Source: CAWCDJ01 sp963796485
Lineage (GTDB): Bacteria; Acidobacteriota; Terriglobia; Bryobacterales; Bryobacteraceae
Assembly (NCBI GenBank): GCA_963796485.1
Contig: CAWCLV010000001.1
Coordinates: 2,232,001-2,296,000 of the forward strand
Length of the DNA stretch: 64,000 nucleotides
Direction: 5' to 3'
The position numbers and the translations under genes are program-made. Positions 36,349 through 43,909 of the stretch are shown here, piece after piece. The notes under the pieces were generated by a model, which made no database searches, was not told the DNA's origin, and saw only the letters and a program-made list of their open reading frames with translations. Every line of letters starts with the position of its first letter. Position 1 is the first letter of the stretch.

Positions 36349-36414
36349 GCAAACAACTTTACGGGCCTGATTATCCTCTGTCAAGCCCGCTGCCTTCCGC
36401 CGCTTCGCACTGGC

Positions 36415-36443
36415 TTGCCTGCGCCGGCTCTTCCGTGCACAAT
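36415..36443 (+). promoter_or_regulatory. Promoter of the DUF1080-GH2-SDR genes (probably leaderless)
   Basis: TTGCCT at 36415-36420, a 17-bp spacer and CACAAT at 36438-36443. The ATG of the DUF1080 gene begins 7 nt after the -10 box, so transcription should start at or next to the start codon. No Shine-Dalgarno sequence fits in the remaining 7 nt. Confidence 0.55.
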
Positions 36444-36450
36444 CGTCTGT

Positions 36451-37104
36451 ATGCGAATTGCATTGATCACTCTGGCGCCGCTCGCGGCGCTCGCCTTCCC
36501 GTTCCTGGCATCCGCCCAGGTGCCACGCAACCGCGTCCCCCAGCCCAACGAACAATGGGTGCGGCTGTTTAACGGCAAGGACCTCACCAACTGGGTCCCG
36601 GTCGGAAATGAGAAGTGGACGGTGGAAGACGGCACTATTCATGGTAAGGGCGTCACGAAAGAATACGGCTACCTGCGCACCGAAAAGGCATACAAGGATT
36701 TCTGGCTCTCCCTCCGCTTCAAGTGCGAAGAGGACGGCAACAGCGGCGTCTACTTCCACACCGAGTTCAAGCCGGGCACCGTCGAGATCACCAAGGGGAT
36801 GCAGTTCGAAATCGACCGCACGCTCGACCATCACACCGGCGGCCTCTATGGCGACAACCGCGGCTGGATCGCCTGGCCTTCGCCGGAGTACGAACAGATT
36901 ATGCGTCCCACCGACTGGAACGACTTCCTCATGAAGGTCGAAGGCAACCACATGGTCGGGATCCTGAACGGCGTCACCATCATCGACTTCACTGACCCGA
37001 ACCCGCGATCTTCGGACGGCTGGGTCGCCCTGCAACTGCACTCGGGCGGCGAAGGCGACATGCGCTTCAAAGACGTCTACATTCGCGACCTCTCAGTGCG
37101 CTAG
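36451..37104 (+). CDS. DUF1080 (3-keto-disaccharide hydrolase-like) protein, secreted
   Basis: 217 residues from ATG 36451. Signal peptide RIALITLAPLAALAFPFLASA. The rest is one concanavalin-like domain of the DUF1080 family: WVRLFNGKDLTNWVPVG, GYLRTEKAYKDFWLSLRFKC, NSGVYFHTEF and GWVALQLHSGGEGDMRFKDV. Members of this family have been linked to hydrolysis of 3-keto-glycosides and are abundant in Planctomycetes, Bacteroidetes and Acidobacteria. It precedes a GH2 enzyme by 12 bp and an SDR, a plausible small operon for a periplasmic glycoside route. Confidence 0.9.
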   Translation: MRIALITLAPLAALAFPFLASAQVPRNRVPQPNEQWVRLFNGKDLTNWVPVGNEKWTVEDGTIHGKGVTKEYGYLRTEKAYKDFWLSLRFKCEEDGNSGVYFHTEFKPGTVEITKGMQFEIDRTLDHHTGGLYGDNRGWIAWPSPEYEQIMRPTDWNDFLMKVEGNHMVGILNGVTIIDFTDPNPRSSDGWVALQLHSGGEGDMRFKDVYIRDLSVR

Positions 37105-37116
37105 TCTGATCATTCT

Positions 37117-38907
37117 ATGCGAATGCGTATTTCGGCGGCGCTCCTCTGCGCCGCCACCCTGTGCGCGGCGGCGGACTGGAAGGTCGCCGACAACCCGCTC
37201 ACGACTCCGTGGACCGCGAAGGTCCGCGCTTCGGCCGCGCTGCCCGAGTACCCGCGCCCGCAGATGGTCCGTCAGAAATGGACGAACCTGAACGGCCTCT
37301 GGGACTATGCCATCGCGCCGAAAGATGCCGCCCGGCCCGATCGCTTCGACGGGCAGCTGCTGGTTCCCTACCCGGTGGAATCCGCGCTCTCCGGCGTCAA
37401 ACGGCCTGTCACGCCCGCGCAGCGGCTCTGGTATCGCCGGACGTTTACCGCTCCCCGCGCGCGCCGCGGCCACCTCCTGCTGCATTTCGGCGCGGTGGAC
37501 TGGCAGGCGGAAGTCCGGGTCAACGGGAAGCTCGCCGGGCGCCATGAAGGCGGCTACGACCCGTTCACGTTCGACATTACCGGCCTCCTCAAACCGGGCA
37601 AGACTCCCCAGGAGGTGACGGTGGCCGTTTGGGATCCGACGGACACGGCCCTGAACCCCCGCGGCAAGCAGGTGCTGAACCCCAACGGCATCTGGTACAC
37701 CGCCGTGACTGGAATCTGGCAGACCGCCTGGCTGGAAGCGGTTCCAGCCGAATTTGTGAGCGAACTGGCGATGGTCCCGGACCTCGACGGTCGGCGGCTG
37801 CGGCTCACGGTCCGCTCCTCCGGCGATTCCGCATTCAGCGCCACCGCGCGCCTGCATGGCAAGGTAGTGGGCCGCGTCACCGGACGGACCAACCGGGAGG
37901 TCAGCCTGCCGCTGCGCGAGATCGCGCCCTGGTCCCCCGATTCGCCCACGCTCTATGACCTCGAAATCGGTGTTCAAGGCGGCGACGCCGTGCGCTCTTA
38001 CTTCGGCATGCGCCAGGTCGAAATGCGCAAAGACGCCGCCGGGTTCAACCGCGTCTTCCTCAACCACAAGCCGCTTTTCCTGATCGGGCCGCTCGACCAG
38101 GGCTGGTGGCCCGACGGCCTCTACACGGCGCCCACCGACGAAGCCCTGCGCTCCGATATAGAGACGCTCAAGAAGCTCGGATTCAACATGTGCCGCAAGC
38201 ACGTGAAAGTGGAGCCGGCACGCTGGTATTACTGGTGCGACAAGCTCGGCTTCCTGGTCTGGCAGGACATGCCCAGCGCCATGACGTCCGCGATTCCCAG
38301 CGGCGTTCGCAAAGGGGCCGCGGAAGACGTGAGCTTCCCGGCGGAAGCGGCCGCGTCCTGGGAACGTGAGCTTCGGGACTTGATCCACAACCTGTCGAAC
38401 GCACCCAGCATCATCGTGTGGGTTCCCTTCAACGAAGGATGGGGGCAGCACGCCACCAACGACGTCCTGCGGCTGGTGAAATCGCTCGACCCCTCCCGCC
38501 TGGTGGATGGCCCCAGCGGTTGGGAAGATCGCGGCTTCGGCGACCTGAAGGACATGCACGAATACCCCGGCCCCAACATGTTCCCGGTCATGCCCGACCG
38601 CATCTCGGTGCTTGGAGAATTCGGAGGCCTCGGACTTCCGATCGAAGGCCACTTATGGTGGAACAAGCGCAACTGGGGCTACCGCAGTTTCGACGACCGC
38701 GCGAAGCTTCAGTCCGCGTACGAGGCGTTGATCCAAAAACTCGAGCCGCTGGTGAAGCAGGGTCTCGCCGCGGCCGTCTACACGCAAACCAGCGACGTGG
38801 AAGGCGAAGTGAACGGACTCATGACTTACGACCGCCAAGTGGTGAAATTCGATGAAGCGAAACTGGCCGAGCTGCACCGCCGGCTGATCGCGATGGTGGA
38901 CCGCTGA
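37117..38907 (+). CDS. Glycoside hydrolase family 2 enzyme
   Basis: 596 residues with signal peptide RISAALLCAATLCAAA. GH2 layout: sugar-binding jelly roll (~35-190, NLNGLWDYAIAP, WYRRTFTAPRARRGHLLLHF, WQAEVRVNGKLAGRHEGGYD), immunoglobulin-like middle domain (~195-290), and TIM barrel from ~300 (LIGPLDQGWWPDGLYTAP). The acid/base Glu is in VWVPFNEGWGQ and the nucleophile Glu in VLGEFGGLGLP. GH2 includes beta-galactosidases, beta-glucuronidases and beta-mannosidases; the exact sugar cannot be read off. The stop codon shares its A with the ATG of the next gene (TGATG). Confidence 0.92.
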   Translation: MRMRISAALLCAATLCAAADWKVADNPLTTPWTAKVRASAALPEYPRPQMVRQKWTNLNGLWDYAIAPKDAARPDRFDGQLLVPYPVESALSGVKRPVTPAQRLWYRRTFTAPRARRGHLLLHFGAVDWQAEVRVNGKLAGRHEGGYDPFTFDITGLLKPGKTPQEVTVAVWDPTDTALNPRGKQVLNPNGIWYTAVTGIWQTAWLEAVPAEFVSELAMVPDLDGRRLRLTVRSSGDSAFSATARLHGKVVGRVTGRTNREVSLPLREIAPWSPDSPTLYDLEIGVQGGDAVRSYFGMRQVEMRKDAAGFNRVFLNHKPLFLIGPLDQGWWPDGLYTAPTDEALRSDIETLKKLGFNMCRKHVKVEPARWYYWCDKLGFLVWQDMPSAMTSAIPSGVRKGAAEDVSFPAEAAASWERELRDLIHNLSNAPSIIVWVPFNEGWGQHATNDVLRLVKSLDPSRLVDGPSGWEDRGFGDLKDMHEYPGPNMFPVMPDRISVLGEFGGLGLPIEGHLWWNKRNWGYRSFDDRAKLQSAYEALIQKLEPLVKQGLAAAVYTQTSDVEGEVNGLMTYDRQVVKFDEAKLAELHRRLIAMVDR

Positions 38908-39653
38908 TGCCCCCCTTTCGCCTGGATCGACGCAACGCGCTGGTCACCGGCGGCGCGAGCGGAATCGGAGAAGCGACGTCGCGGGTTCTGGCGCTGGCCG
39001 GCGCGAAGGTGCTGATTGCCGATCTCGACCGCGCGCGGGCGGAGGCGCTTTCCGCGGAGCTGCCCGGCTCGCATGCAGTGATCCTAGACATCACCAACGA
39101 ACCCGCGGTTCATGCTGCGATGGACGCCATCGACAGGCTCGATATCCTGGTTAACAACGCGGGAATCGGCATGGTCGGCAGCATCGAGGAAACCGAGCCC
39201 GGCGATTTCTCCCGTCTCTTCCGCGTCAATGTGGACGGCACGTACCTGGTGACTCGCGCGGCCATGCCCAAGCTGCTGGCGGCCTCGGGCTCCATCGTGA
39301 ACATCGGCTCGGTGGCCGGCTTAGTGGGGCTCAAGCGTCGCTTCGCATACTGCGCCACAAAGGGAGCCGTGGTTGCGATGACGCGGCAGCTTGCAATTGA
39401 GTATGCGGGACGGATTCGTGTCAATTGCATTTGCCCCGGTACGGTGGACACTCCGTTCGTCGAGGCTTACCTGGAGAAGTACCACAAGCACGAAAAGGAG
39501 AAGGTGCGCGCCGAGTTGAACCAAAGGCAGCCGGTGGGACGCCTGGGACGCCCGGACGAGATCGCCCACATGGTGCTCTACCTCTGCTCTCCGGAAGCGG
39601 GTTTTGTCACCGGCTCGGTGATGACGATCGATGGCGGGTGGACCGCGGCCTGA
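38907..39653 (+). CDS. Short-chain dehydrogenase/reductase (SDR)
   Basis: 248 residues, 1-nt overlap with the GH2 gene. Classical SDR: NAD(P)-binding TGGASGIGEATSR (~12-24), Asp in VLIADLDRARAE suggesting NAD preference, NNAG in DILVNNAGIG, active-site Ser in VNIGSVAGL, and Tyr/Lys in YCATKGAV. The C-terminal IDGGWTAA is typical. Its wording resembles sugar or sugar-acid dehydrogenases such as 2-keto-3-deoxy-L-fuconate dehydrogenase. Coupling to a GH2 gene supports a role in oxidising a released sugar, but the substrate is not proven. Confidence 0.92.
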   Translation: MPPFRLDRRNALVTGGASGIGEATSRVLALAGAKVLIADLDRARAEALSAELPGSHAVILDITNEPAVHAAMDAIDRLDILVNNAGIGMVGSIEETEPGDFSRLFRVNVDGTYLVTRAAMPKLLAASGSIVNIGSVAGLVGLKRRFAYCATKGAVVAMTRQLAIEYAGRIRVNCICPGTVDTPFVEAYLEKYHKHEKEKVRAELNQRQPVGRLGRPDEIAHMVLYLCSPEAGFVTGSVMTIDGGWTAA

Positions 39654-39660
39654 CCATCCT

Positions 39661-39716
39661 TGTAGGGTAGGCCTCCCGGCCTGGCCTCCTGGCCTGGCCG
39701 CGCGGAGCGCGCCTTC
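39661..39716. repeat. Dispersed palindromic repeat, family A
   Basis: GTAGGGTAGGCCTCCCGGCC at 39662 is followed by a second GGCCTCCTGGCC half-site and the conserved core CGGAGCGCGCCTTC. The element fills the gap between the SDR stop and the stop codon of the receiver gene (TAA at 39717-39719 on the minus strand), and lacks the right-hand half-site. Confidence 0.75.
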
Positions 39717-40043
39717 TTACGCTGGCGAGAGCAGTTGCTCGATGGCGCTCAGTAACTCGCCGGGTTGAAACGGCTTGCGTAAGACGCGGCAGGACGGAAA
39801 CCTGGCCGCCACATCCATATCCGGCGCGGTGGCCAGATAAATCAGGGCGAGATTCGCTGCGCAGCCGACGAACGATTCCGGCTTATTCGTAATCACTACA
39901 TTGGTCCGGGTAAAGTCCACGAGTTCACACGCGCGCGACGGCTCACACTCGACAACGCTGTACCCGTGGCGCGTGAGCAGAAAGCGCAGGTAGTTCCGAA
40001 TGAACGGATCCTCTACCAGAATTATCGGACCAAGGTCTTCCAT
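39717..40043 (-). CDS. Stand-alone receiver-like protein with Asn at the phosphorylation site
   Basis: 108 residues, a minimal CheY-like fold. It begins GPIILVEDPFIRNYLRFLLT, so one of the usual acidic pair is kept (E-D). The phospho-acceptor strand reads FTRTNVVITNKPESF with Asn where Asp is expected. The conserved Lys and turn are present (VLRKPFQPGELLSAIEQLL). The wording KPFQPGEL closely matches KPFQAGEL of the protein at 24181, so the two belong to one group. No histidine kinase or output domain is adjacent. It probably works as a phosphorylation-independent adaptor; this is inference. Confidence 0.7.
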   Translation of the reverse strand: MEDLGPIILVEDPFIRNYLRFLLTRHGYSVVECEPSRACELVDFTRTNVVITNKPESFVGCAANLALIYLATAPDMDVAARFPSCRVLRKPFQPGELLSAIEQLLSPA

Positions 40044-40069
40044 TGAAAGAAAGGCGGCGCAATCCCGAC

Positions 40070-40098
40070 ACAGAGCCGCGACCGTTCAGGGAGCGGGC
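40070..40098. repeat. Dispersed repeat family B, half copy
   Basis: CACAGAGCCGCGACCGTTCA followed by GGGAGCGGG. It lies upstream of the receiver gene, in the 184-bp gap before the amidase gene. It matches the copies at 30401 and in the inverted repeat at 9459. Confidence 0.7.
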
Positions 40099-40227
40099 CT
40101 CTTTCGCCATGTCGGACTTAAACCATTGTGCCGTCGAGCCGTTTCCGGCGACAATACCCCCAAATGAGAGCATTCGACAGCCGAAATGTGGGGATGCTGC
40201 GGTAAATTTCTGCAATTTCTTGGGATG

Positions 40228-41703
40228 CTATTCGTCTTTCGCTTGTGCCACCTGGAAATGGCTGAGCGTATCGGCGTACCGCTGCAACCCCCGGAACAGG
40301 GCCTCCGCGAGCCGCTGGCGGTAGTCCGGACGCTTGAGCAGCGCTTCTTCCCGGCTGTTGCTCAGGAACCCGATTTCCGCCAGGATGGAGGGCATATGCG
40401 CCCCGATCAGCACCACGAACGGCGCCTTCTTGACGCCGCGGTTTTTCTCGCTCGGGAAATACCGGGCAGAGAATCCGTAGAGCGAACCCTGCATTTTCGA
40501 GGCGAATTCCCGGGACTCTTCGACCTTGTCCTGAAGCGTGATCTTCTGGATGAGATCCTGCAACTCGAAAACGGACTTCTGGGAGCTGGCGTTTTCGCGC
40601 GAGGCCACGTCCAGCGCATCCCGGGCAGTGGTGAGGTTCAGGTAGTAGGTCTCCACTCCAGAGATCCTCGGCACCGGAGACGAGTTAGCGTGGATCGATA
40701 AAAACAGGTCCGCCTTTTTCTCGTTCGCCAGCGCCGTACGGCCTTCGAGCGGGATGAACGTATCGTCCGTCCGGGTGTAGATGACCTCGGCATTCATCTT
40801 TTCCTCGATCAGCTTGCCGACCCGTTGAGCGACGTCCAGCACGAGGTCTTTTTCGAGAAGCCCGTGCGGACCTTCGGTACCCTGGTCGTGCCCGCCGTGG
40901 CCCGGGTCGATGACGACGCGTCCGATCTTCAGGCCGAGCGCGCGCACGAGCGAGGTCTTACCGTCGCTAGTATGTCGGGCACCCTTGCTCAGTTCGGCAG
41001 CGGACGGGGCGGAAGGGGTCTCTGTCCTCGCGTTATCGGGCTTCGGCTTGTCCACTGCGGCCGGGCTTTCCGTCCGGGGCGAATCCGGCTTCGGAAGCGG
41101 CTTCGAGACCGGCGGCTTTGCAGCCGGCGCTTTGGCGGCGGCCGGCTTGGCCGTGTCTACTTTGGGAGCCTCTATTTTAGGAGCCTCTACCTTGGCAGTC
41201 TGCACGGGAGCGGGAGCGGCCGGAGGGCTGGTCCTGGCAGCAGCGACGGGCACCGGGGACGCGGTGGCAGGCGGCGCTTCGGATACGGTCCGGGGTGCGG
41301 GCGCGGTGGAGGCCGCCTTGCGCAGTTCGATGATCAACCGGTTCGGGTTGGCCAGCCGCGACGCGGTCACGTCGATCTCGCCATTGAGGTCCAGCACCAC
41401 GCGGCTGACCTCCGGCGCATGCAGCGCCACGCGGATGCGCGAGACCAGCGGATCCCGCAGATCTTCGGTGAACGATCGCCTTCCTTCGATATACGGCCGC
41501 GCCCCCACAACGTCGAAATAGATCCGCTCCGGGTTATGCAGACGGTCGCTGCGGTACTCGAATTCTCCCGAAACCTCGATGACAATGCGGGTCACGTCGG
41601 ACAGCGACCAGTGGCGTACGGCGGTGATGGAGTGGCCGGCCGCGCGACCGGGTTGCCCTGCCAGAACCGCAACCGAGAGCACCAGCCAGCCTAGCCGCTT
41701 CAT
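40228..41703 (-). CDS. amiC: N-acetylmuramoyl-L-alanine amidase (AmiC-like)
   Basis: 491 residues from ATG 41703 with signal peptide LGWLVLSVAVLAGQPGRAAG. An AMIN domain (~25-135, VRHWSLSDVTRIVIEVSGEF, RIRVALHAPEVSRVVLDLNG) is followed by a ~120-residue Pro/Ala/Lys linker and an Amidase_3 domain (~270-485). Zinc ligands are the His in VIDPGHGGHDQGTEG, the Glu in LLEKDLVLD and the His in LFLSIHANSS; the catalytic Glu is in ILAEIGFLSN. It cleaves the bond between MurNAc and the stem peptide, and AMIN domains direct such enzymes to the septum. It is 10 bp downstream of the lytic transglycosylase, so the two form a cell-wall-splitting unit. Confidence 0.95.
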   Translation of the reverse strand: MKRLGWLVLSVAVLAGQPGRAAGHSITAVRHWSLSDVTRIVIEVSGEFEYRSDRLHNPERIYFDVVGARPYIEGRRSFTEDLRDPLVSRIRVALHAPEVSRVVLDLNGEIDVTASRLANPNRLIIELRKAASTAPAPRTVSEAPPATASPVPVAAARTSPPAAPAPVQTAKVEAPKIEAPKVDTAKPAAAKAPAAKPPVSKPLPKPDSPRTESPAAVDKPKPDNARTETPSAPSAAELSKGARHTSDGKTSLVRALGLKIGRVVIDPGHGGHDQGTEGPHGLLEKDLVLDVAQRVGKLIEEKMNAEVIYTRTDDTFIPLEGRTALANEKKADLFLSIHANSSPVPRISGVETYYLNLTTARDALDVASRENASSQKSVFELQDLIQKITLQDKVEESREFASKMQGSLYGFSARYFPSEKNRGVKKAPFVVLIGAHMPSILAEIGFLSNSREEALLKRPDYRQRLAEALFRGLQRYADTLSHFQVAQAKDE

Positions 41704-41713
41704 ACGTTGGTCT

Positions 41714-42433
41714 TCATTGAGAGACGTAGCGTACCGTGCCGTCCGGTTCACGAATCTCCAAAATGTGCGCCGGTCCGGTGGGGGCCGGAACGCCTCCAAT
41801 AGCAGCCTGGGCTTTCGGTGCGGACGGAGCCCCTTGCCCGGACTGCATCTGCCGGCTCACGCGATTGACATAATCCTGCGTTTCGGGATATGGCGGAATG
41901 CCGCCGTATTTTGCCACCGCCTGCTCGCCGGCATTATAGGCCGCGAGCGCAAGCGGATAATTGCCGCTATATAAATCCAGAAGGTAGCGCAGATACCTGG
42001 CGCCGCCTTCGATGTTCTCCACCGGGTTGAACGCGTTGGCCACACCGAACCGCCGCGCGGTGGCCGGGATCAGTTGCATCAGCCCCAGCGCTCCCTTGGA
42101 AGAGACCGCCAGAGGGTTGTAGCCGCTTTCCACTTTGATTACGGAATGAAGGAGCTGGGGCGAAAGCGAGTGCTGCGACGCAATCATGCGAACCGCTTCG
42201 TCCAGGCTGGCAGCAGTTTCCCCCGCGGCCACAGGCATTTCCGCCGGCTTGACGGAAACCTTGTGTTCACCGGCGAATTTGGCGGTCACGAGCACGCTTC
42301 TCACCAGCTTCCCGCTGCGCGGGTCAGGACGCACGACGGTAACGACGCGCTTCGAGTGTCCCGGAAGGTCGGAACCCGACAGTGCGGCCGCCGCCAATCC
42401 CACGCACAATGATAGCCTAAAACAAATGCGCAT
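41714..42433 (-). CDS. Lytic transglycosylase (SLT domain)
   Basis: 239 residues from ATG 42433, signal peptide ICFRLSLCVGLAAAALSGS. The SLT goose-lysozyme-like domain spans ~75-195: catalytic Glu in LLHSVIKVESGYNPLAVSS, then GALGLMQLIPATARRFGV, GGARYLRYLLDLYSGNYPLA and LAAYNAGEQAVAKYGGIPPY. The tail is a Pro/Ala linker and a short conserved stretch. The enzyme cleaves MurNAc-GlcNAc linkages to 1,6-anhydro products. It is followed by the amidase gene on the same strand and is divergent from mobA. Confidence 0.93.
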   Translation of the reverse strand: MRICFRLSLCVGLAAAALSGSDLPGHSKRVVTVVRPDPRSGKLVRSVLVTAKFAGEHKVSVKPAEMPVAAGETAASLDEAVRMIASQHSLSPQLLHSVIKVESGYNPLAVSSKGALGLMQLIPATARRFGVANAFNPVENIEGGARYLRYLLDLYSGNYPLALAAYNAGEQAVAKYGGIPPYPETQDYVNRVSRQMQSGQGAPSAPKAQAAIGGVPAPTGPAHILEIREPDGTVRYVSQ

Positions 42434-42480
42434 CAAAATGTTTTGATCCCGGGTGCGCGGAGCGCCGTGAAGTTCAATGT

Positions 42481-42486
42481 TATCAT
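42481..42486 (+). promoter_or_regulatory. -10 box of mobA (probably leaderless)
   Basis: TATCAT ends 6 nt before the GTG at 42493. No good -35 box was found at 17 bp and no ribosome site is present, so this is a tentative call based on its spacing, which matches other starts in the window. Confidence 0.35.
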
Positions 42487-42492
42487 TTCTGT

Positions 42493-43086
42493 GTGATGCG
42501 GGCCGAAGGCAACCGGGCAGAGGTTTCCCGGGCGGGTTTCGTGCTCGCCGGGGGCCGCAGCTCGCGGATGGGCCGCGATAAGGCATTGCTTCCGTATCGC
42601 GGCGCGACACTGGTGGAAAGCGTCGCCCGCACGGTGCGGGAGGCGGCCGGGTCGGCCTGCCTGGTAGGAAGCCCCGAGTTGTACCAGCGCCTCGATTTTC
42701 CGGCCGTTCCGGATGCATATCCCGGCGAAGGTCCGCTGGGGGGAATTCTTACGGCCCTGGCCCATTCGGCTGACGCCTGGAACCTGATCGCGGCTTGCGA
42801 CATGCCCGGACTCACCGTAGATTTCCTTCGCGGCCTCTTCGATCGCGCCGAACTCGCCGCAGCGGACGTCCTCGTTCCCATGCTGCCGTCCGGTCATCTC
42901 GAGCCGCTCTGTGCGATTTATCACATCCGGGCGGCGCCCGCGCTCGAGCGCGCGTTCGCGGCGGGCGTCCGGAAGATCGCTGAGGCGTTCGAATCCGTTC
43001 GGACGTGCCGGCTGGAGGTCCCGGAATCCGCCATGTTTCATAATGTCAACACCCCTGAGGACTGGGAAGCTTATGCCGGACAATGA
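42493..43086 (+). CDS. mobA: Molybdenum cofactor guanylyltransferase MobA
   Basis: 197 residues from GTG 42493 (ATG 42496 also possible). The nucleotidyltransferase motif GFVLAGGRSSRMGRDKALLP is near the N-terminus. Asp/Pro residues of the metal site are in PDAYPGEGPLGGIL and LIAACDMPGLTVDF. The end FHNVNTPEDWEAY is typical. MobA transfers GMP from GTP to molybdopterin to make the MGD cofactor of oxidoreductases. It overlaps the ABC ATPase gene by 14 nt. A MobB-like NTPase is encoded 5.6 kb further on. Confidence 0.94.
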   Translation: MMRAEGNRAEVSRAGFVLAGGRSSRMGRDKALLPYRGATLVESVARTVREAAGSACLVGSPELYQRLDFPAVPDAYPGEGPLGGILTALAHSADAWNLIAACDMPGLTVDFLRGLFDRAELAAADVLVPMLPSGHLEPLCAIYHIRAAPALERAFAAGVRKIAEAFESVRTCRLEVPESAMFHNVNTPEDWEAYAGQ

Positions 43087-43837
43087 TCCCTACCCGCACT
43101 ACATCGAGTTCCGGCATGTGTATAAGACGTTCGACCACCCGGTTTTGGTCGATTCCAACTTTTACGTGAACCCGGGCGAGACCGTGGCGATCATCGGCAG
43201 GAGCGGCGTCGGAAAGTCCGTAACCCTCTCGCACATCATGGGTTTCCTCAAACCGGACAGCGGCCGCATCATTGCCGCGCACGAAGACATCACCGACATG
43301 CAAGAGGCGGAAATGCGCCGCATCCGGCGAAAGGTGACGATGGTGTTCCAGTCCGGAGCGCTGTTCGATTCCCTCACGGTAGCGGAAAATGTCCTGTTCT
43401 CACTGGAACTTAGGGAAGACTACAACGCCCGGAACAAAGAGGATGTCGTCAACGGCCTTCTCGAAATGGTGGATATCACCGCCTTCCGCGACGCCTACCC
43501 GGCGGACCTGTCCACCGGCTACAAGCGGGCGGTGGCCATCGCCCGCGCGCTGGCCGCACAGCCGCAGTGTGTCCTCTACGACGAGCCCACCACCATGGTG
43601 GACCCGATCATGTCCGACCAGGTCGGCGACCTCATGCTGCGCCTGAAACGGCAACTGAAGCTGACGTCGGTGGTGGTCACGCACGACCTCGACCTGATGT
43701 ACAAGGTAGCGGACCGGGTCGTATTCCTATACGAGGGCGGAGTGATTTATTTCGGGCCGGTTTCCGAACTCTCGAAATCCACGCATCCGCACATCCGCGA
43801 ATTTTTGGAACTGGACCGCGTGGTCAACGTAGAGTAG
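43073..43837 (+). CDS. mlaF: ABC transporter ATP-binding protein, MlaF/Ttg2A type
   Basis: 254 residues from ATG 43073. Walker A IIGRSGVGKSVTLSHIMG, Q-loop VFQSGALFDSLTVAENV, signature LSTGYKRAVAIARAL, Walker B CVLYDEPTTMVDPIM and H-loop VVVTHDLD. The wording SGALFDSLTVxENVxF is characteristic of the MlaF family that powers phospholipid or mycobacterial Mce-type transport between membranes. The expected partner permease (MlaE) and MCE protein (MlaD) are not in the window. Its TAG stop is supplied by a family A repeat. Confidence 0.88.
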   Translation: MPDNDPYPHYIEFRHVYKTFDHPVLVDSNFYVNPGETVAIIGRSGVGKSVTLSHIMGFLKPDSGRIIAAHEDITDMQEAEMRRIRRKVTMVFQSGALFDSLTVAENVLFSLELREDYNARNKEDVVNGLLEMVDITAFRDAYPADLSTGYKRAVAIARALAAQPQCVLYDEPTTMVDPIMSDQVGDLMLRLKRQLKLTSVVVTHDLDLMYKVADRVVFLYEGGVIYFGPVSELSKSTHPHIREFLELDRVVNVE

Positions 43838-43909
43838 GCCTCCCGGCCTGCCCAGGGCGTGCGGAGCGCGCCTTCCGGCGCGTGCCCGGGGCCGGAGGCC
43901 TACCCTATT
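43829..43909. repeat. Dispersed palindromic repeat, family A (full copy)
   Basis: Left half GTAGAGTAGGCCTCCCGGCC (43829), core CGGAGCGCGCCTTCCGGCGCG, right half GGCCGGAGGCCTACCCTA (43890-43907). It fills the whole space between two convergent genes and provides both stop codons: TAG 43835-43837 for the ATPase and TAG on the minus strand at 43905-43907 for the VWFA protein. Confidence 0.85.
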
